Shown: positions 52,126-63,201 of the stretch, one piece after another
How positions within the stretch are numbered: position 1 is the stretch's first letter
Layout: each line of letters starts with the position of its first letter
From: Mycoplasmopsis meleagridis
Lineage (GTDB): Bacteria > Bacillota_I > Bacilli_A > Mycoplasmatales > Metamycoplasmataceae
Reading direction: 5' to 3'
DNA length: 64,000 nt
Assembly (NCBI RefSeq): GCF_900660695.1
Contig: NZ_LR215042.1
Coordinates: forward strand, 248,001 to 312,000
Made by a program: the position numbers and the translations under genes
Notes under the pieces: generated by a model
Told to the model about the DNA's origin: nothing
Database searches by the model: none
The model's input: only the letters and a program-made list of their open reading frames with translations

Positions 52126-52167
52126 CATAAAAAAGAGATTTCAGTGATCTCTTTTTTATGTTATTTT
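52121..52167 (+). terminator. Long-stem terminator of the division cluster
   Basis: Stem AATAACATAAAAAAGAGAT / ATCTCTTTTTTATGTTATT with a 7-nt loop, then T residues. It starts in the last codons of ftsZ and is one of the longest stems in the window. Confidence 0.85.
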
Positions 52168-52212
52168 TAATAAATATTCAACTAAAATACTTATGAAAAA
52201 GAGGAATAAATA

Positions 52213-52890
52213 ATGCATAGATTTTTTGTGAATAAAAAAATTGAAAATAATTATTTTGAATTGGACGATAAGTTAATTAACCATATAAAAGTAGCTAGAT
52301 TAGAAAAAGATATTTTTCTATGCAATTATTTAAATGAATTTTACGAATGTGTTTTTGAAAATCAAAAAGCTAAAATAATTAGGAAAAAAAATATCAACAA
52401 CGAATTTAAAAACGAAATTATTTTAGCAGCACCAATTATTAAAATCGAAAGATTTGAATGATTAATTCAAAAAGCAGTAGAATTAGGAGCTACTAAAATT
52501 ATTCCTTTAATTAGTAAATATACTAATGGTAATTTGGTTAAGTATGATTTAGAAAGAAAATATAAAAGATTTTTAGAAATTATAAAAAATGCAGCTGAAC
52601 AATCATTTAGAAACATAATTCCATCTTTTGAAAAGCCTATGCAATTTAAAGATATAATTAATAAATATAACGATAAAAATATTTATATAGCACATGAAAA
52701 AGAAGCAGAAAATAAAATAAATTTTTTAGAAACTAACTGTTTGATTTTAGTTGGTCCTGAGGGTGGTTTTAGCGACGAAGAAATAACTTTTGCTACTATA
52801 AATAAGGCAAAAATAGTAAATTTAGGTAAGAGAATTTTAAGAGCTGAAACTGCTTGTTTATTTATGCTTAGCAATATAAAGGAAATTTAA
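52213..52890 (+). CDS. rsmE: 16S rRNA (uracil-1498-N3)-methyltransferase RsmE
   Basis: 225 residues. N-terminal PUA-like domain ('MHRFFVNKKI', 'INHIKVARLEKD') and SPOUT domain with 'QKAVELGATKIIPL', 'NAAEQSFRNIIP', 'LILVGPEGGFSDEE' and 'LGKRILRAETACLFMLS'. It methylates U1498 in the decoding region. The peptidase gene starts 1 nt after its stop. Confidence 0.95.
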
Positions 52891-52891
52891 G

Positions 52892-54799
52892 ATGAATAAA
52901 AAACTATTAAAAGATAATTTTTATAAAGCAGTTAATGAAAAATGACTGAAAGAAGCAAAAATTCCAAGTGATAAAAGTTCATATGGAGCTTTTTCGGAAA
53001 TAAGTAAGAGAAATAATAAAAGGTTAATGAAATTAGCTAGAGATTTACTTACAAATTACAATAAAATTGAGGATCAAACATTAATAAATTTTGCTAAGTT
53101 GTATAAGCAAACAACTGACTATGAAAAAAGAGATAAATTAGGTTTAAAACCATTGAAAAAATATTTGGAAAGAATTACTAATATAACTAGTTTAAAGGAT
53201 TATATAGAAAAATTACCAGAACTAATTTTAGATGGATATCCTTCAGTTTTAGATTTTTTTGTCTATAGTGATTTTGCTAATTCAAAAAATCAAATTTTAT
53301 ATTTATCTCATGCTAGCATATTACTTCCTGATATTTCCTATTATGATGAAAAAAATCCACAAAAAGCAATTTTAATTCAAGCATATCAAAAAATGATGTT
53401 TAAACTGCTTACTAAATTAGGTTATAAAGATAAAAAAAGTGAACAAATAATAGAAAAAATGCTTGCTTTTGATGAATTATTAGCTAAATATTATCCATCT
53501 AATTTAGAAAGAGCAGATTATATAAAAATGTATAATCTCTACGACATTGATAAAGTTAATTCTTATTCGAAAAATTTTAATTTTAAATTAATAGCAGAAA
53601 CTTTAGTTAAAAATAAAGTAGAAAGCTTATCAGTTACTTATCCAAGATTTTTAGAAAATTTTGACATCATTTTAAATGCAGATAATTTTGAAAATTATAA
53701 AGCTTGAATGTTAGTTAAATTAATAGAAAATTCAACAGCATACCTAGATAATGAAACTAGATTAATTGGTAATGAATTTAACAAAGTTTTATCAGGAATT
53801 AAAAAATCATCAATTAAATCAAAAGCTGCTTTTAACTTAGCATATAACTATTTTACAATTCCTTTTGGTACATATTATGCCAAAAAATATTTTGGTCAAG
53901 ATGCTAAAAAGGATGTTGAAAATAAAGTTAATAAAATGATTAATGTTTATGCTAAAAGATTAAAAAATAATACTTGACTATCAAAACCTACCATTGAAAA
54001 GGCACTTTTAAAACTTAAAAATTTAGGAGTTCACATTGGTTATCCTAATGTTATTCAACCTTATTATGCTTCGTATGAAGTAAAAAATTATAGTGAAGGA
54101 TTTACTTTACTTGATAATGTTTTTGCTATACATAAAGTTAAAATTGCCTATGATTTTAGTCAATATAATCAATTAGTTAACAAAAATCATTGATCAATGT
54201 CTCCTGCTCTAGTAAATGCATATTATTCTCCTACAATGAATCATATTGTTTTTCCTGCTGGTATTTTAGATAAACCCTTTTATTCATTAAAACAATCATC
54301 TTCAGCAAATTATGGCGGAATTGGTGGAGTTATTGCACATGAAATTAGTCATGCTTTTGATAATCATGGCGCACAATTTGATGAAAATGGTAATAAAAAA
54401 ATGTGATGAACAGATGAAGATTTTGCTAAATTTACTGACTTAGGTAAAAAAATGGTAGAACTTTTTAATGGCGAAGAAAGCGGTTTTGGACCTTGTGATG
54501 GTGAATTAACTTTATCTGAAAATATTGCTGATGGCGGGGGAATTTCTTGTGCATTAGAAGCTTCAATGAGCGAAGAAAAACATTCATCAAAAGACTTTTT
54601 TGAATCATGAGCAACAATTTGAAGACAAATTAGCAGTGAAAATTATGCTAAAATGCTCCTAAAAATAGATGTGCATGCTCCTAATATTTTAAGAGCTAAT
54701 TTACAAGTTAAAAATTTAGAAGAATTCTATAAAACATATGATATTAAAGAAGAAGATAAAATGTATCTTCCTAAAGAAAAAAGAGTTAATATCTGATAA
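52892..54799 (+). CDS. pepO: M13-family zinc metalloendopeptidase (PepO-type)
   Basis: 635 residues. Zinc motif HEISH in '[11 protein letters not shown]', the second glutamate motif 'ENIADGGGI', '[18 protein letters not shown]' and the C-terminal '[12 protein letters not shown]' are those of neprilysin/PepO. No signal peptide, so an intracellular oligopeptidase. The start is directly behind rsmE. The last Trp is a UGA immediately before the TAA. Confidence 0.95.
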
Positions 54800-54800
54800 A

Positions 54801-54825
54801 AAAATGCAACTTTTGTTGCATTTTT
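54801..54825. terminator. Bidirectional terminator after pepO
   Basis: AAAATGCAAC / GTTGCATTTTT with loop TTTT, reaching the stop of the convergent gene (54824-54826). Confidence 0.85.
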
Positions 54826-55309
54826 AAATATTTTCTGATTTTATATTTTGATTAGTTTTTTCAATTTTTCTCTTTTTAATAAAAATTAATTTGGGTTGGT
54901 TATTTTCTTCAAATTTGTTAGTTAATTTAGTAATAATATTAATTTGGTCTTTAATACCTAAGTAAGGTAAAGTTTCATAATCATTTTCTAAATAATTTTT
55001 AAAATCATTTATATTAATTTTATAAATATTATCTAAGCTTACTGCGGAAGTTAGTTTAATAATGTCCAATTCTCCGTTTTCTTTAACTCCTTCATGAATG
55101 TTAATTTGTATAAACTCTTGATTTTCTTCATTCTCGTTAGACGCTTTAAAACAAGATAAGAAATATACATTATGTTCCTCCAAAGCCACAATTAATACTA
55201 CGTTTGATAATAATTTTCCTCCTAGTTTGTTAATAAAATTTTTACTTAATTTAATGGGCTTTAAAATTGGTAATATTATTAAATTATTTGACTCATGTAA
55301 AGTTTTCAT
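54824..55309 (-). CDS. Hypothetical protein, possibly PemK/MazF-like fold
   Basis: 161 residues, soluble and without membrane segments. The strand pattern ('KLGGKLLSNVVLIVAL', 'VYFLSCFKA', 'FIQINIHEG', 'LTSAVSLDNIYKI') is faintly like small PemK/MazF beta-barrel proteins seen in mycoplasmas, but no diagnostic residue is present and no antitoxin-like partner lies beside it. The C-terminus is charged ('FIKKRKIEKTNQN'). Function unknown; the toxin-like reading is weak. It lies downstream of a nuclease lipoprotein but is separated from it by a terminator. Confidence 0.6.
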   Translation of the reverse strand: MKTLHESNNLIILPILKPIKLSKNFINKLGGKLLSNVVLIVALEEHNVYFLSCFKASNENEENQEFIQINIHEGVKENGELDIIKLTSAVSLDNIYKININDFKNYLENDYETLPYLGIKDQINIITKLTNKFEENNQPKLIFIKKRKIEKTNQNIKSENI

Positions 55310-55384
55310 AATTTAATAATAAGTTTTTAATTTTTAATCTTTTTAAGGCTTTTTTTGATGTTTAAATGTGACTAAAAAAATAAT

Positions 55385-55429
55385 AAAACCATGCATTAAC
55401 CTATAAAACCGTTAAATACATGGTTTTTT
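55385..55429 (-). terminator. Terminator after the nuclease lipoprotein gene
   Basis: AAAACCATG...CATGGTTTT outer stem with inner ATTAAC/GTTAAAT pairing and one bulge. On the minus strand a T-rich run follows. Confidence 0.7.
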
Positions 55430-55455
55430 AATGAAATATTGATTGTTAATAAGAT

Positions 55456-56931
55456 TTAATTAACATCGTTGGCATTTAAAATCAAATCAAAATATATGGG
55501 GTTGTGATCAGAAATTACGCTTCTTATGTAGGCATAGTCATTACTAAAAGACGTACTTTTATAGGAATCAACTAATTTTTTTCACTCTTCTAATGAATTT
55601 ACATTTGGTAAAACTTTATCATTAATAATATTGTAAAGATCATATGTTTTAGCATTATTAGTTTCTAAAGTACCTTTATAAAAAATTTTGTCATAAGGAT
55701 TAGAATATCTATCAATTTTAAGACCTAAAGAAGTGTTAATATTTTCGTTTATTAAATTTTTATAGCCTTCAGATATTAATGGTTTAAATGTATTTAAATT
55801 TCCCCTAGCAATATTTGTATCGCCCATAAAAATTAAATCATCATTTTTCCCGTCTAATTTATCAAAATAGTTCATGACATTTACTAGGTTGTAGGCTTCA
55901 TCTGCTTCTTGTGCTCCTAAGGCTGCTTTTAAATTATTTTTACTATCAGGATTTACTTTACTTTCACCATTTTTTTTAGCCCCTGGAGAATCAAAATGAT
56001 CAATTACAAGCGTAAAGTCATTTTTAATATTACCTAAAGTTTCTAGAAATAATGCATAAGGAGGTCTTACATAACCTAAAACATTACTTTTTTCATAGTA
56101 TGGTGAAAAAGTGCTATTATCATATGATTCAGAAATTTTGTTATTTGTGAATTCTTTTGCTTTTAATATTGAACTTTTATATAAAATAGCTGCTAATTCA
56201 TGTTGCTTAGAATCAGAAGGAATTTTTTTATTTTTACCATTTCCATTTTCTGAATTATCGCTTATAGTGTATGTTCACTTAGCATTAGGATCTAAATTAT
56301 TTAATGAATTAACTAAAGCTATAATTGCTTCTTCATTATCTAATTCAATAATTCCTTGAACATCAATTTTTAAATGATTAATGAGATGACTTAGAGCAAA
56401 GATTTTAGTATTTTTTACCAAATTTTCATTTTTCTCAGATAAACTAAAATTTAAAACGTTTCAATTGCCTATACGAATAGTTAAAGGACTATTGTTTTGA
56501 TTCTTTTCTTCTTCTAAATTATTAGTATTTGGATTATTTAAATCATCATTTATTAATCCTAACATTTTTCTTTTTTCACCTATTTTAAAGGTTTTTTGAT
56601 ACAAATTAGATTTAATTTTACTAACCTTGTCAGTTAAAAAATAATTGATTTTAACTATTTGATTAGCTCCTTCAAAAAGATTTAAAAACTCATCAATAGT
56701 TATTTCATATTTACTATTGAGATTTTTAAATTCTAAATTAGGAATTATTTTTTCCTTAACTATTTTATTTTCTTTACCTAACTGGTCTATATTTTTTATA
56801 TCAATACTTAGTTGCGAAGCATTTTTATTAATTTGAGTTTTGTTAATTTCTTCATTCGTGCTACAAGATAGAGTAGTAAAAGAGAAAAAAGGAGTTAACA
56901 CAAAAAATAAAGACATAATATTTTTTTTCAT
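55456..56931 (-). CDS. Surface nuclease lipoprotein, endonuclease/exonuclease/phosphatase fold (MnuA-like)
   Basis: 491 residues. Start at 56931 chosen because AGGAGA lies 4 nt before it. Lipoprotein signal ends 'FTTLSC' (Cys23). DNase-I-like motifs: 'IGNWNVLNF' , 'IDVQGIIELD' (metal Glu), 'FTLVIDHFDSPG' (His), 'LIFMGDTNIA' (Asp) and 'VISDHNPIYF' (Asp-His). It would degrade extracellular host DNA/RNA for nucleotide supply, as MnuA does in other mycoplasmas. The frame was checked across the Trp codons and is intact. The cupin gene upstream ends 8 nt before its ATG. Confidence 0.92.
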
Positions 56932-56938
56932 ATTTCTC

Positions 56939-57271
56939 CTATTTATGGTGCAATGCAATTCAAATACATTTTCTAGATGATCAATTAATTTTGTGTTTTA
57001 ACTCTTCTTTGATTGTTAAAAAATCGCCTTTTTTCATTTTTATAATATTTTTATTTTCGTCTTCTAAAATAGCTTTTCCTTTAAGCAAAAAAACATTTTC
57101 GATAGTATCATTTTTCATTCAAGAAGAATTAACTTTTTTAGAATAAATTATTTGAATATAGAAATTTTTTGAATCATAAATTAAATCAAATTTCTCTTTG
57201 CCTTTTTTTAGGTTTGAAAAGTTAAATTTAGTGAAATTGTAAGTGGAAAGAAAAGAGATTTGTTTATCCAT
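56939..57271 (-). CDS. Small cupin-fold protein
   Basis: 110 residues. Single cupin barrel: 'WMKNDTIENVFLLKGKAIL' and 'MKKGDFLTIKEELKHKINW' match the two cupin motifs (GxxG strand and PxGxxHxI, here without the first histidines). Metal binding is doubtful. Its TAG (56939-56941) lies inside the AGGAGA ribosome-binding site region of the nuclease gene, so the two are co-transcribed and possibly coupled. Function unknown. Confidence 0.75.
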
Positions 57272-57346
57272 AATCCAATTTTAACACTTAAGACATAATT
57301 ATTTTGATAAGCACTCAAGGATTTCTTTTTTTATTTTCTAGAAAAA

Positions 57347-57352
57347 TATAAT
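57347..57352 (+). promoter_or_regulatory. -10 box of the DUF31 lipoprotein gene (nearly leaderless)
   Basis: TATAAT ends only 11 nt before the ATG at 57364, and no ribosome-binding site is present, so the mRNA would start about 5 nt upstream of the start codon. Confidence 0.55.
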
Positions 57353-57363
57353 AATATAACTGT

Positions 57364-59496
57364 ATGAAAACAAAGAAATTGATAAAACTTTTTGGCGTTT
57401 TTTCTCCAATTTCTATTACAAGTTTAAGCATTTTGGCCGCTTCATGTAATAGTGATCAACCTACAGAAGAAAATAAAAATAAACTGTCAAATAAGTTAAA
57501 TGAATTAAAAAATTTACAAATAAATAACGCAGAGACATTAAATAATGATTCTGCGTTGAAAGAAAAAGTAGAAAATTCAATTAGTTCATCAACTGAACTT
57601 TTAAATAATACAAATGGAACAAATAGTCAATTTATGCAAGAAATTGATCAATTAACAGGAATAATTGATGAATTTAATGCATTTATTTCAAGAAATAATA
57701 CAAATAATAATGATTCTCAACCTTCAGAAAATCAAAATCCATCAAACAGAATTGATAAAAGTGTTTTAAAAACTAAAATAGATAAACTTAATGAATATAA
57801 AGTTGATAGTGAAATTCAAAAAAATCATAGTCTACATAGCAAAATAATTGATAAGGCTAATAAATCGCAAAATCTCTACGACAATGAAAATGCTTCTCAA
57901 AGTGAAATTGATTCTGATATTGCGCTTATTGATAAAGTTTTAAAAGAAGCAGAAAATTATAAAAATGGTAATACAGGAACTGACAATCCTAGTGGTGAAC
58001 AAGTTCCTCCAATTCCTCCTAACTTTCCTAATTTCTTTAAACAGGATAGAACAAAATTCAACAAATATCCAGATTATGCTTCTAGATACACGCCCGTTAA
58101 GGCGGAAGATATTTATAAAGAGATATATGACCGTACTTTTTCAGTACAAATTTATACACACGTTAAAGCTGAAAATACTGATGTACAAATAGATCAAGGT
58201 ACTGCTTGGGTTTTAGACTATCATAAAAGTAGTAATGATCAAAATAAAGTTAAGCTATTTTTAGCTACTAACGTGCACGTTTTAGGTGATTTTTCTAATA
58301 CAATGGATACTAAAATTGCTACTTCATTATTTCCACAATACAGTGATCCTACTGGAAATACTGTTTCTGGTATTGCTCTTGGTAGAGCTGAAAATCCTAA
58401 ATTTGAAACATTACCAAATAAAACAAGTCAAACTAGTGGTAATTTATCTTACTTTACAAATAATGAAAAACTAACTCAACAAGCAACTGGAAATAGAAAT
58501 ACTTATTGAGCAACTACTTATACTAAAGCAATTGGCAAACCTACATTAATATTTGCTGCTGTTGATTTTATGAAAGAAGAAGCTCTCGAAGCTTATAAAG
58601 ATAAAATAAGCGCTCGTATTGATGAAACGTTATCAAGTAAAGATCCAAATGCAGAATACTATAAGACATGAAAAACTGAAGGCAAAAAACCTCATGTTTA
58701 TGTTGATTTTGCCGTTTTTTCAGTAGATATTGATTTATCACAAGCAAATGATAAATTAAAAAAATGAGTAAATGATTCTACAACCGCTGTAGATAATTAT
58801 TTAAAAAGACTTAAAGATGCAAATAATTTGCCAAACCAAAATAAGAACGTTTCTTCATACATGCAAACTTTAGATTATGTATCAAAATATTTAAATCCTA
58901 ATAAACACGATGGAGATTATGAATATGCTTTGGATAGTGCAAAAAATCTTTATATAGCCGGTTATCCTAAGGCTGATACAACTAAATTTGCTCATAATAA
59001 TCCTACTGAACGTAACAGCGAAACTTTAGCTGATTGATATGGAACTAAATACAAAGATTTATTTGCCTATCAATCAAATGATCATGAAATTCAATCAGGT
59101 AGTTTTAGAATAAATAAAGCATGAAATAAACCTTTAGCAGGTCCTTATGGGGTGCACTATAATATTAGTTTTTCATCGCTTAATTACGGTGCTTCAGGGT
59201 CAGTAGTATATAACGATTTTGGTCAGATTGTGGGTGTTTATGATTCAGTAAGCACAAACAGAGAAGATTCAAATGATCTATTAGGCAAGGCAGGTTTTGC
59301 TCCATTATTGCAATCAACTGATATTAGCGATTTAAGTAATAGTTTTACCAGTTATGCATATAATCTAATAGATGGAACTGACACAAATAAATATCCTAAA
59401 CAAAAGGATTCATATCGTTCTAACTTAGAAAAACTTTTCCCTAAAGGATTTGAAGACGGTACTAAAAAAACCGCTTTATTCCCTAATGGATTTTAA
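57364..59496 (+). CDS. DUF31 trypsin-like protease lipoprotein (MIP-like)
   Basis: 710 residues. Signal peptide ends 'SILAASC' (Cys28 lipid anchor). A helical Asn/Ser-rich stalk (about 30-215) includes a Pro-rich hinge ('VPPIPPNFPNFF'). The protease domain has 'GTAWVLDY', 'FLATNVHVL' (H305) and 'YGASGSVVYNDFGQIVGVY' (S611), the DUF31 arrangement found in the mycoplasma immunoglobulin protease MIP. Some members cut antibody heavy chains when an MIB partner is present; no MIB-like gene is next to it. Single transcript with its own terminator. Confidence 0.9.
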
Positions 59497-59500
59497 AAAT

Positions 59501-59527
59501 AAAAAGGCTTTATTGAAAAAGCCTTTT
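59501..59527 (+). terminator. Terminator after DUF31 lipoprotein gene
   Basis: AAAAAGGCTTT / AAAAGCCTTTT with a short loop, followed by T-rich sequence; probably also serves the convergent EIIB-like gene. Confidence 0.8.
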
Positions 59528-59550
59528 ATTATTTAATTTTTTGAAAATAA

Positions 59551-59922
59551 CTAACTTAAATCAAATCTTTTTCTTAATTCATTAGCTATACTTAAAGCAT
59601 ATTCGCCAACAATTAAAGTGATTTTATTATTATTAATCATCATGCCCGTGATGTATTTAATTTTTTTAATACTATTAATATCAATTAAAGCTTTATTTTG
59701 AAAGAAAATAGTAACTTTAGAAGCACTAGATTCAATATTGGTAATATTGTCTTTTTTACCTAAAAAAAGCACTAATTCTTCTAAATTAATTTTTTTATCT
59801 AATTCTACTTTGCCTTTATATAGATTTTGTTGCTTTTGATTCTTTTTCTTTCAATAAACTCAGCAAAGTCCAAACGTTATAATCGTTAGGAATGAAACTA
59901 ATAGTTTATCTTTACAATTCAT
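59551..59922 (-). CDS. Membrane-anchored PTS EIIB-like protein lacking the catalytic cysteine
   Basis: 123 residues. One N-terminal membrane helix ('[18 protein letters not shown]') precedes a stand-alone EIIB (glucose-type) fold: '[20 protein letters not shown]', '[12 protein letters not shown]', '[16 protein letters not shown]'. In active EIIB the segment after the 'GGxxNI' strand contains the phosphorylated Cys (CxTRLR); here it reads ESSASK, so no phosphotransfer Cys exists. Small EIIB-like proteins of this kind occur in other mycoplasmas. Probably regulatory or relic. Divergent from trpS. Confidence 0.75.
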
Positions 59923-59997
59923 AATTTTAATTATATATTAACTCAAATATTAAGTAAAATTTTGATGTTATCCTATTTAACGTTTTTAAGGAGCAAA

Positions 59998-60993
59998 ATG
60001 AAAAAAAGATTAGTTAGTGGCATTAAACCAACAGGTAATTTGACATTAGGTAATTACATTGGTGCTTTAAAAAATTTCGTTAAATTACAAGATGATTATG
60101 ATTCATATTTTTTTGTAGCTGATTTACATGCTTTAACAACTGGCAAAGTTAATAAAGATGAACTTTATAATTCTAGATATGAAACTATAGCTTGATATTT
60201 AGCTTGTGGTTTAGATCCTAAAAAATGTAATATTTTTTTTCAAAGCGATTTAAGTGAACACGCAGAGGCGCAATGACTTTTAACTAGTGAAGTAGCTATT
60301 GGTGATCTAAAAAGAATGACACAGTTTAAAGACAAAGCTAAAAAAATAAGCAAACAAGAAAATAAAACCGAAAAAATTCCAGCTGGTTTATTAATGTATC
60401 CTGTCTTAATGGCAGCTGATATTTTAATTTATAATCCTGATTTTGTTCCTATTGGCGAAGATCAAAAACAACATTTAGAATTAACTAAAAATATTGCTCA
60501 AAAATTAAAAAAACACTATCATATTAATCTTAATATTCCTCAAGGAATCATTCCAAAAATTGGTTCTAGAATTAAATCATTAACTAATCCTGACATAAAA
60601 ATGTCAAAAAGCGAAAAAAGTCTTAAAGCTACTATTTATTTAACTGACAATCCCGATTTAGCTTATGAAAAAATTTTAAAAGCCGTTACAGATTCAGAAA
60701 ATAAAATTTATCTTTCTGAAGAAAAAAAAGGAATATACAATCTTTTAAATATTTATGCCGCTTTAAAAAGTATAACCTTAGAAGAAGCAGCATTAATTTT
60801 TGAAAAAGCTAATTATGCCGAATTTAAAAAAGAAGTTGCTTTAGTTGTTAAAGAGGAATTAATTAAATTACAAAAAAATTATCAAGAGGCTAAATTAATC
60901 GTTAAAGAAGTAGCTTTAAATGGTTTAACTAATGCTAAAAAAATAGCTCAAGAGAATTTAAAAGAATGAAAAGATAAAATGGGGTTTAACTAG
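59998..60993 (+). CDS. trpS: Tryptophanyl-tRNA synthetase
   Basis: 331 residues from ATG 59998 behind AAGGAG; the upstream in-frame ATGs at 59962/59965 lack such a site. Class I signatures '[14 protein letters not shown]' and KMSKS ('IKMSKSEKS') are present, with '[20 protein letters not shown]' and 'DQKQHLEL' forming the Trp pocket. It charges tRNA-Trp, which in this organism must also read UGA. thrS begins 7 nt after its stop. Confidence 0.97.
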
Positions 60994-61000
60994 GAGAATT

Positions 61001-62749
61001 ATGAAATTAAAAGCAGATAAACATTTAAATCATACTTGTAGCCATTTATTAGCTGCTGCAGTAGAAATGCTTTATGATGATGTAAAATTAGGCTTTGGCC
61101 CAGCTACTGAAGAAGGTTTTTATTATGATTTTGAATTTAAAAAACCTCTAAGTGTGGAAGAGTTAAATAAAATTGAAAAGTTAATGAAGAAATTAGCAGC
61201 AAGAAATTTAATAACTATTCAAATTCCTATAAGTGAATATGATTTTAGTAACAAACCTTATAAAAAAGAACTTTATGAGGAATTGAAAGCCAAAAATGAA
61301 GAAATAACTTTCTATGCTTTAAAAGATCCTTTGAAAAATGAAATTATTTTTAAAGATCTTTGCGCTGGAGGACATATTGAAAGTACTAAAAATTTAAAAA
61401 ATTTTAAATTACTTTCTCTAGCTGGTGCTTATTGAAGAGGTAATAGCGATAATATTCAACTAACTAGAATTTATGGTACTGCCTGAGAAAATAAGGAACA
61501 ATTAGATAATTTTCTTTCCTTATTAGAAGAAAGAAAAGAAAGAGATCATCGTAAAATTGGTAAAGAAATGCAAATTTTTGCTTTTAATTATTTAAGTGGA
61601 CAAGGTTTTCCCATTTGACTTGAAAATGGAATGTATATTCACAATGAAATTAAAAATTTAGTTTTAAAAATGGATAAAAAATATGGCTTTAGCGAAGTTT
61701 TAACGCCCCATTTTGGTAACGAGGAACTTTATAAAATTAGCGGTCATTTAGAACATTATAAAGATGATATGTTTAGTCCTTTAATAGTTGAAAAAGAAAG
61801 ATTAATTCCTCGTCCTATGACATGTCCTCATCACATTATTTGTTATAACTTAGAAAAAAGATCATATCGTGATTTACCAATTAGATATTCAGAACAAAGC
61901 CAACTTTATAGATATGAAAAATCAGGCGCTTTAACTGGTTTAGAAAGAGTTAGAGGCATGCTTTTAACTGAAGGGCATTTATTTGTTAGAGAAGATCAAA
62001 TTGAAGAAGAAATTAAGTTAATGTATGAATTAATAAGTAAGATTTTAAAAATTTTTAAAATAGACATAAGTTATGTTTCTCTTTCTCTAAGAGATAAAAA
62101 GGATCAAACAAAATATTTTAATGACGAAAGAATGTGAAATTATGCTGAATCTATGCTAAAAAAAGCTTTAGATGATATGCAAGTTAAATATGAAATAGTA
62201 GAAGGTGAAGCTGCTTTTTATGGTCCCAAAATTGATATTCAAATCGATACGGCCTTAGGTCATGAAATTACCGTTTCAACAATTCAACTAGATTTTTTAC
62301 AACCTAAAAATTTCAATATTTCTTTTATCAATAAAAATGGTCAAGAAGAAAGACCTGTTATGATTCACCGTGGTTTAATTGGTACTTACGAAAGATTTGT
62401 AGCTATTTTGCTAGAACAAACTAAAGGTAATTTACCGTTTTGATTAGCTCCAAGACAAATTAGTGTTATTCCCGTAAATAACGAGGAAAATTTACCTTAT
62501 GCAAAAGAAGTTTTTGAAAAACTAATTGATAATAATTTTAGAGCTAAATTAGATTCTAGAAGTGAGAGATTAAATAAAAAAATAAGAGAAGCACAAATTA
62601 ATAAAGTTAAATACCAAGTTATTTTAGGAGCGAATGAAACTAATACAAACACCATATCCTATCGCGAATATGGCAAAAACGAAACAATAAATACTACTTT
62701 AGAAAATTTCATAATTATGCTTAATAAAAGAAAATCAAACTATGAATAA
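61001..62749 (+). CDS. thrS: Threonyl-tRNA synthetase without TGS domain
   Basis: 582 residues. It starts directly in the editing domain: H11 and H15 of '[13 protein letters not shown]', and '[10 protein letters not shown]' (Cys and His), so the post-transfer editing site is complete, unlike LeuRS here. The catalytic core has 'RPMTCPHH', 'LTGLERVRG', '[17 protein letters not shown]' and the anticodon-binding C-terminus. The N-terminal TGS domain found in most bacteria is missing. The stop overlaps the next gene's start by 8 nt. Confidence 0.96.
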
Positions 62750-63185
62750 TAAAAAAATAGCTCAAGAGCAAAAAAGAAATCCTTATCAAGCTTTTTATAA
62801 CTGATTATTTATTGCTATTTTTATTATCTTACCGCAAGCAATTTTATATATTATTGGAACAAAAGATTTAGGTCAAATATTAATAAAACCTTATTGATTA
62901 AACTTTTTTTTAACTTATCTAATAGGTTTAATAGCTCTATTAATAAATATTTTATTTATTTACTATAAATTTTTAACTCTAAGAATAGTTAATATAACAG
63001 TACCCATTTTATGTGTTTTTTGATTTTTAATTCCTACTTCTTATATTGAATCATACCCTTTATATGCTAGATTAATTACTGTGATTTTCATTACTCTTCT
63101 TTCAGCTTTAATAGTAAACATAATAGTAGGTAAAATTATTGACTATAGAGAAATAAAAAGCAGAAAAAATAAAAATCAAGAATAG
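62742..63185 (+). CDS. Small membrane protein with about four transmembrane helices, unknown function
   Basis: 147 residues starting inside thrS (ATG 62742). Four hydrophobic stretches: 'LFIAIFIILPQAILYII', 'FFLTYLIGLIALLINILFIY', 'IVNITVPILCVFWFLI' and 'LITVIFITLLSALIVNIIVG'. Both ends are Lys/Arg/Asn-rich and should face the cytosol. No family recognised. Its overlap with thrS implies co-transcription with the trpS-thrS operon. Confidence 0.8.
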
Positions 63186-63201
63186 TTATTCTTGATTTTT
63201 A
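63171..63201. terminator. Bidirectional terminator
   Basis: AAAAATCAAGAATA / TATTCTTGATTTTT-type palindrome joining the stop of the membrane protein (63183-63185) and that of the convergent HAD gene (63199-63201). Confidence 0.85.
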
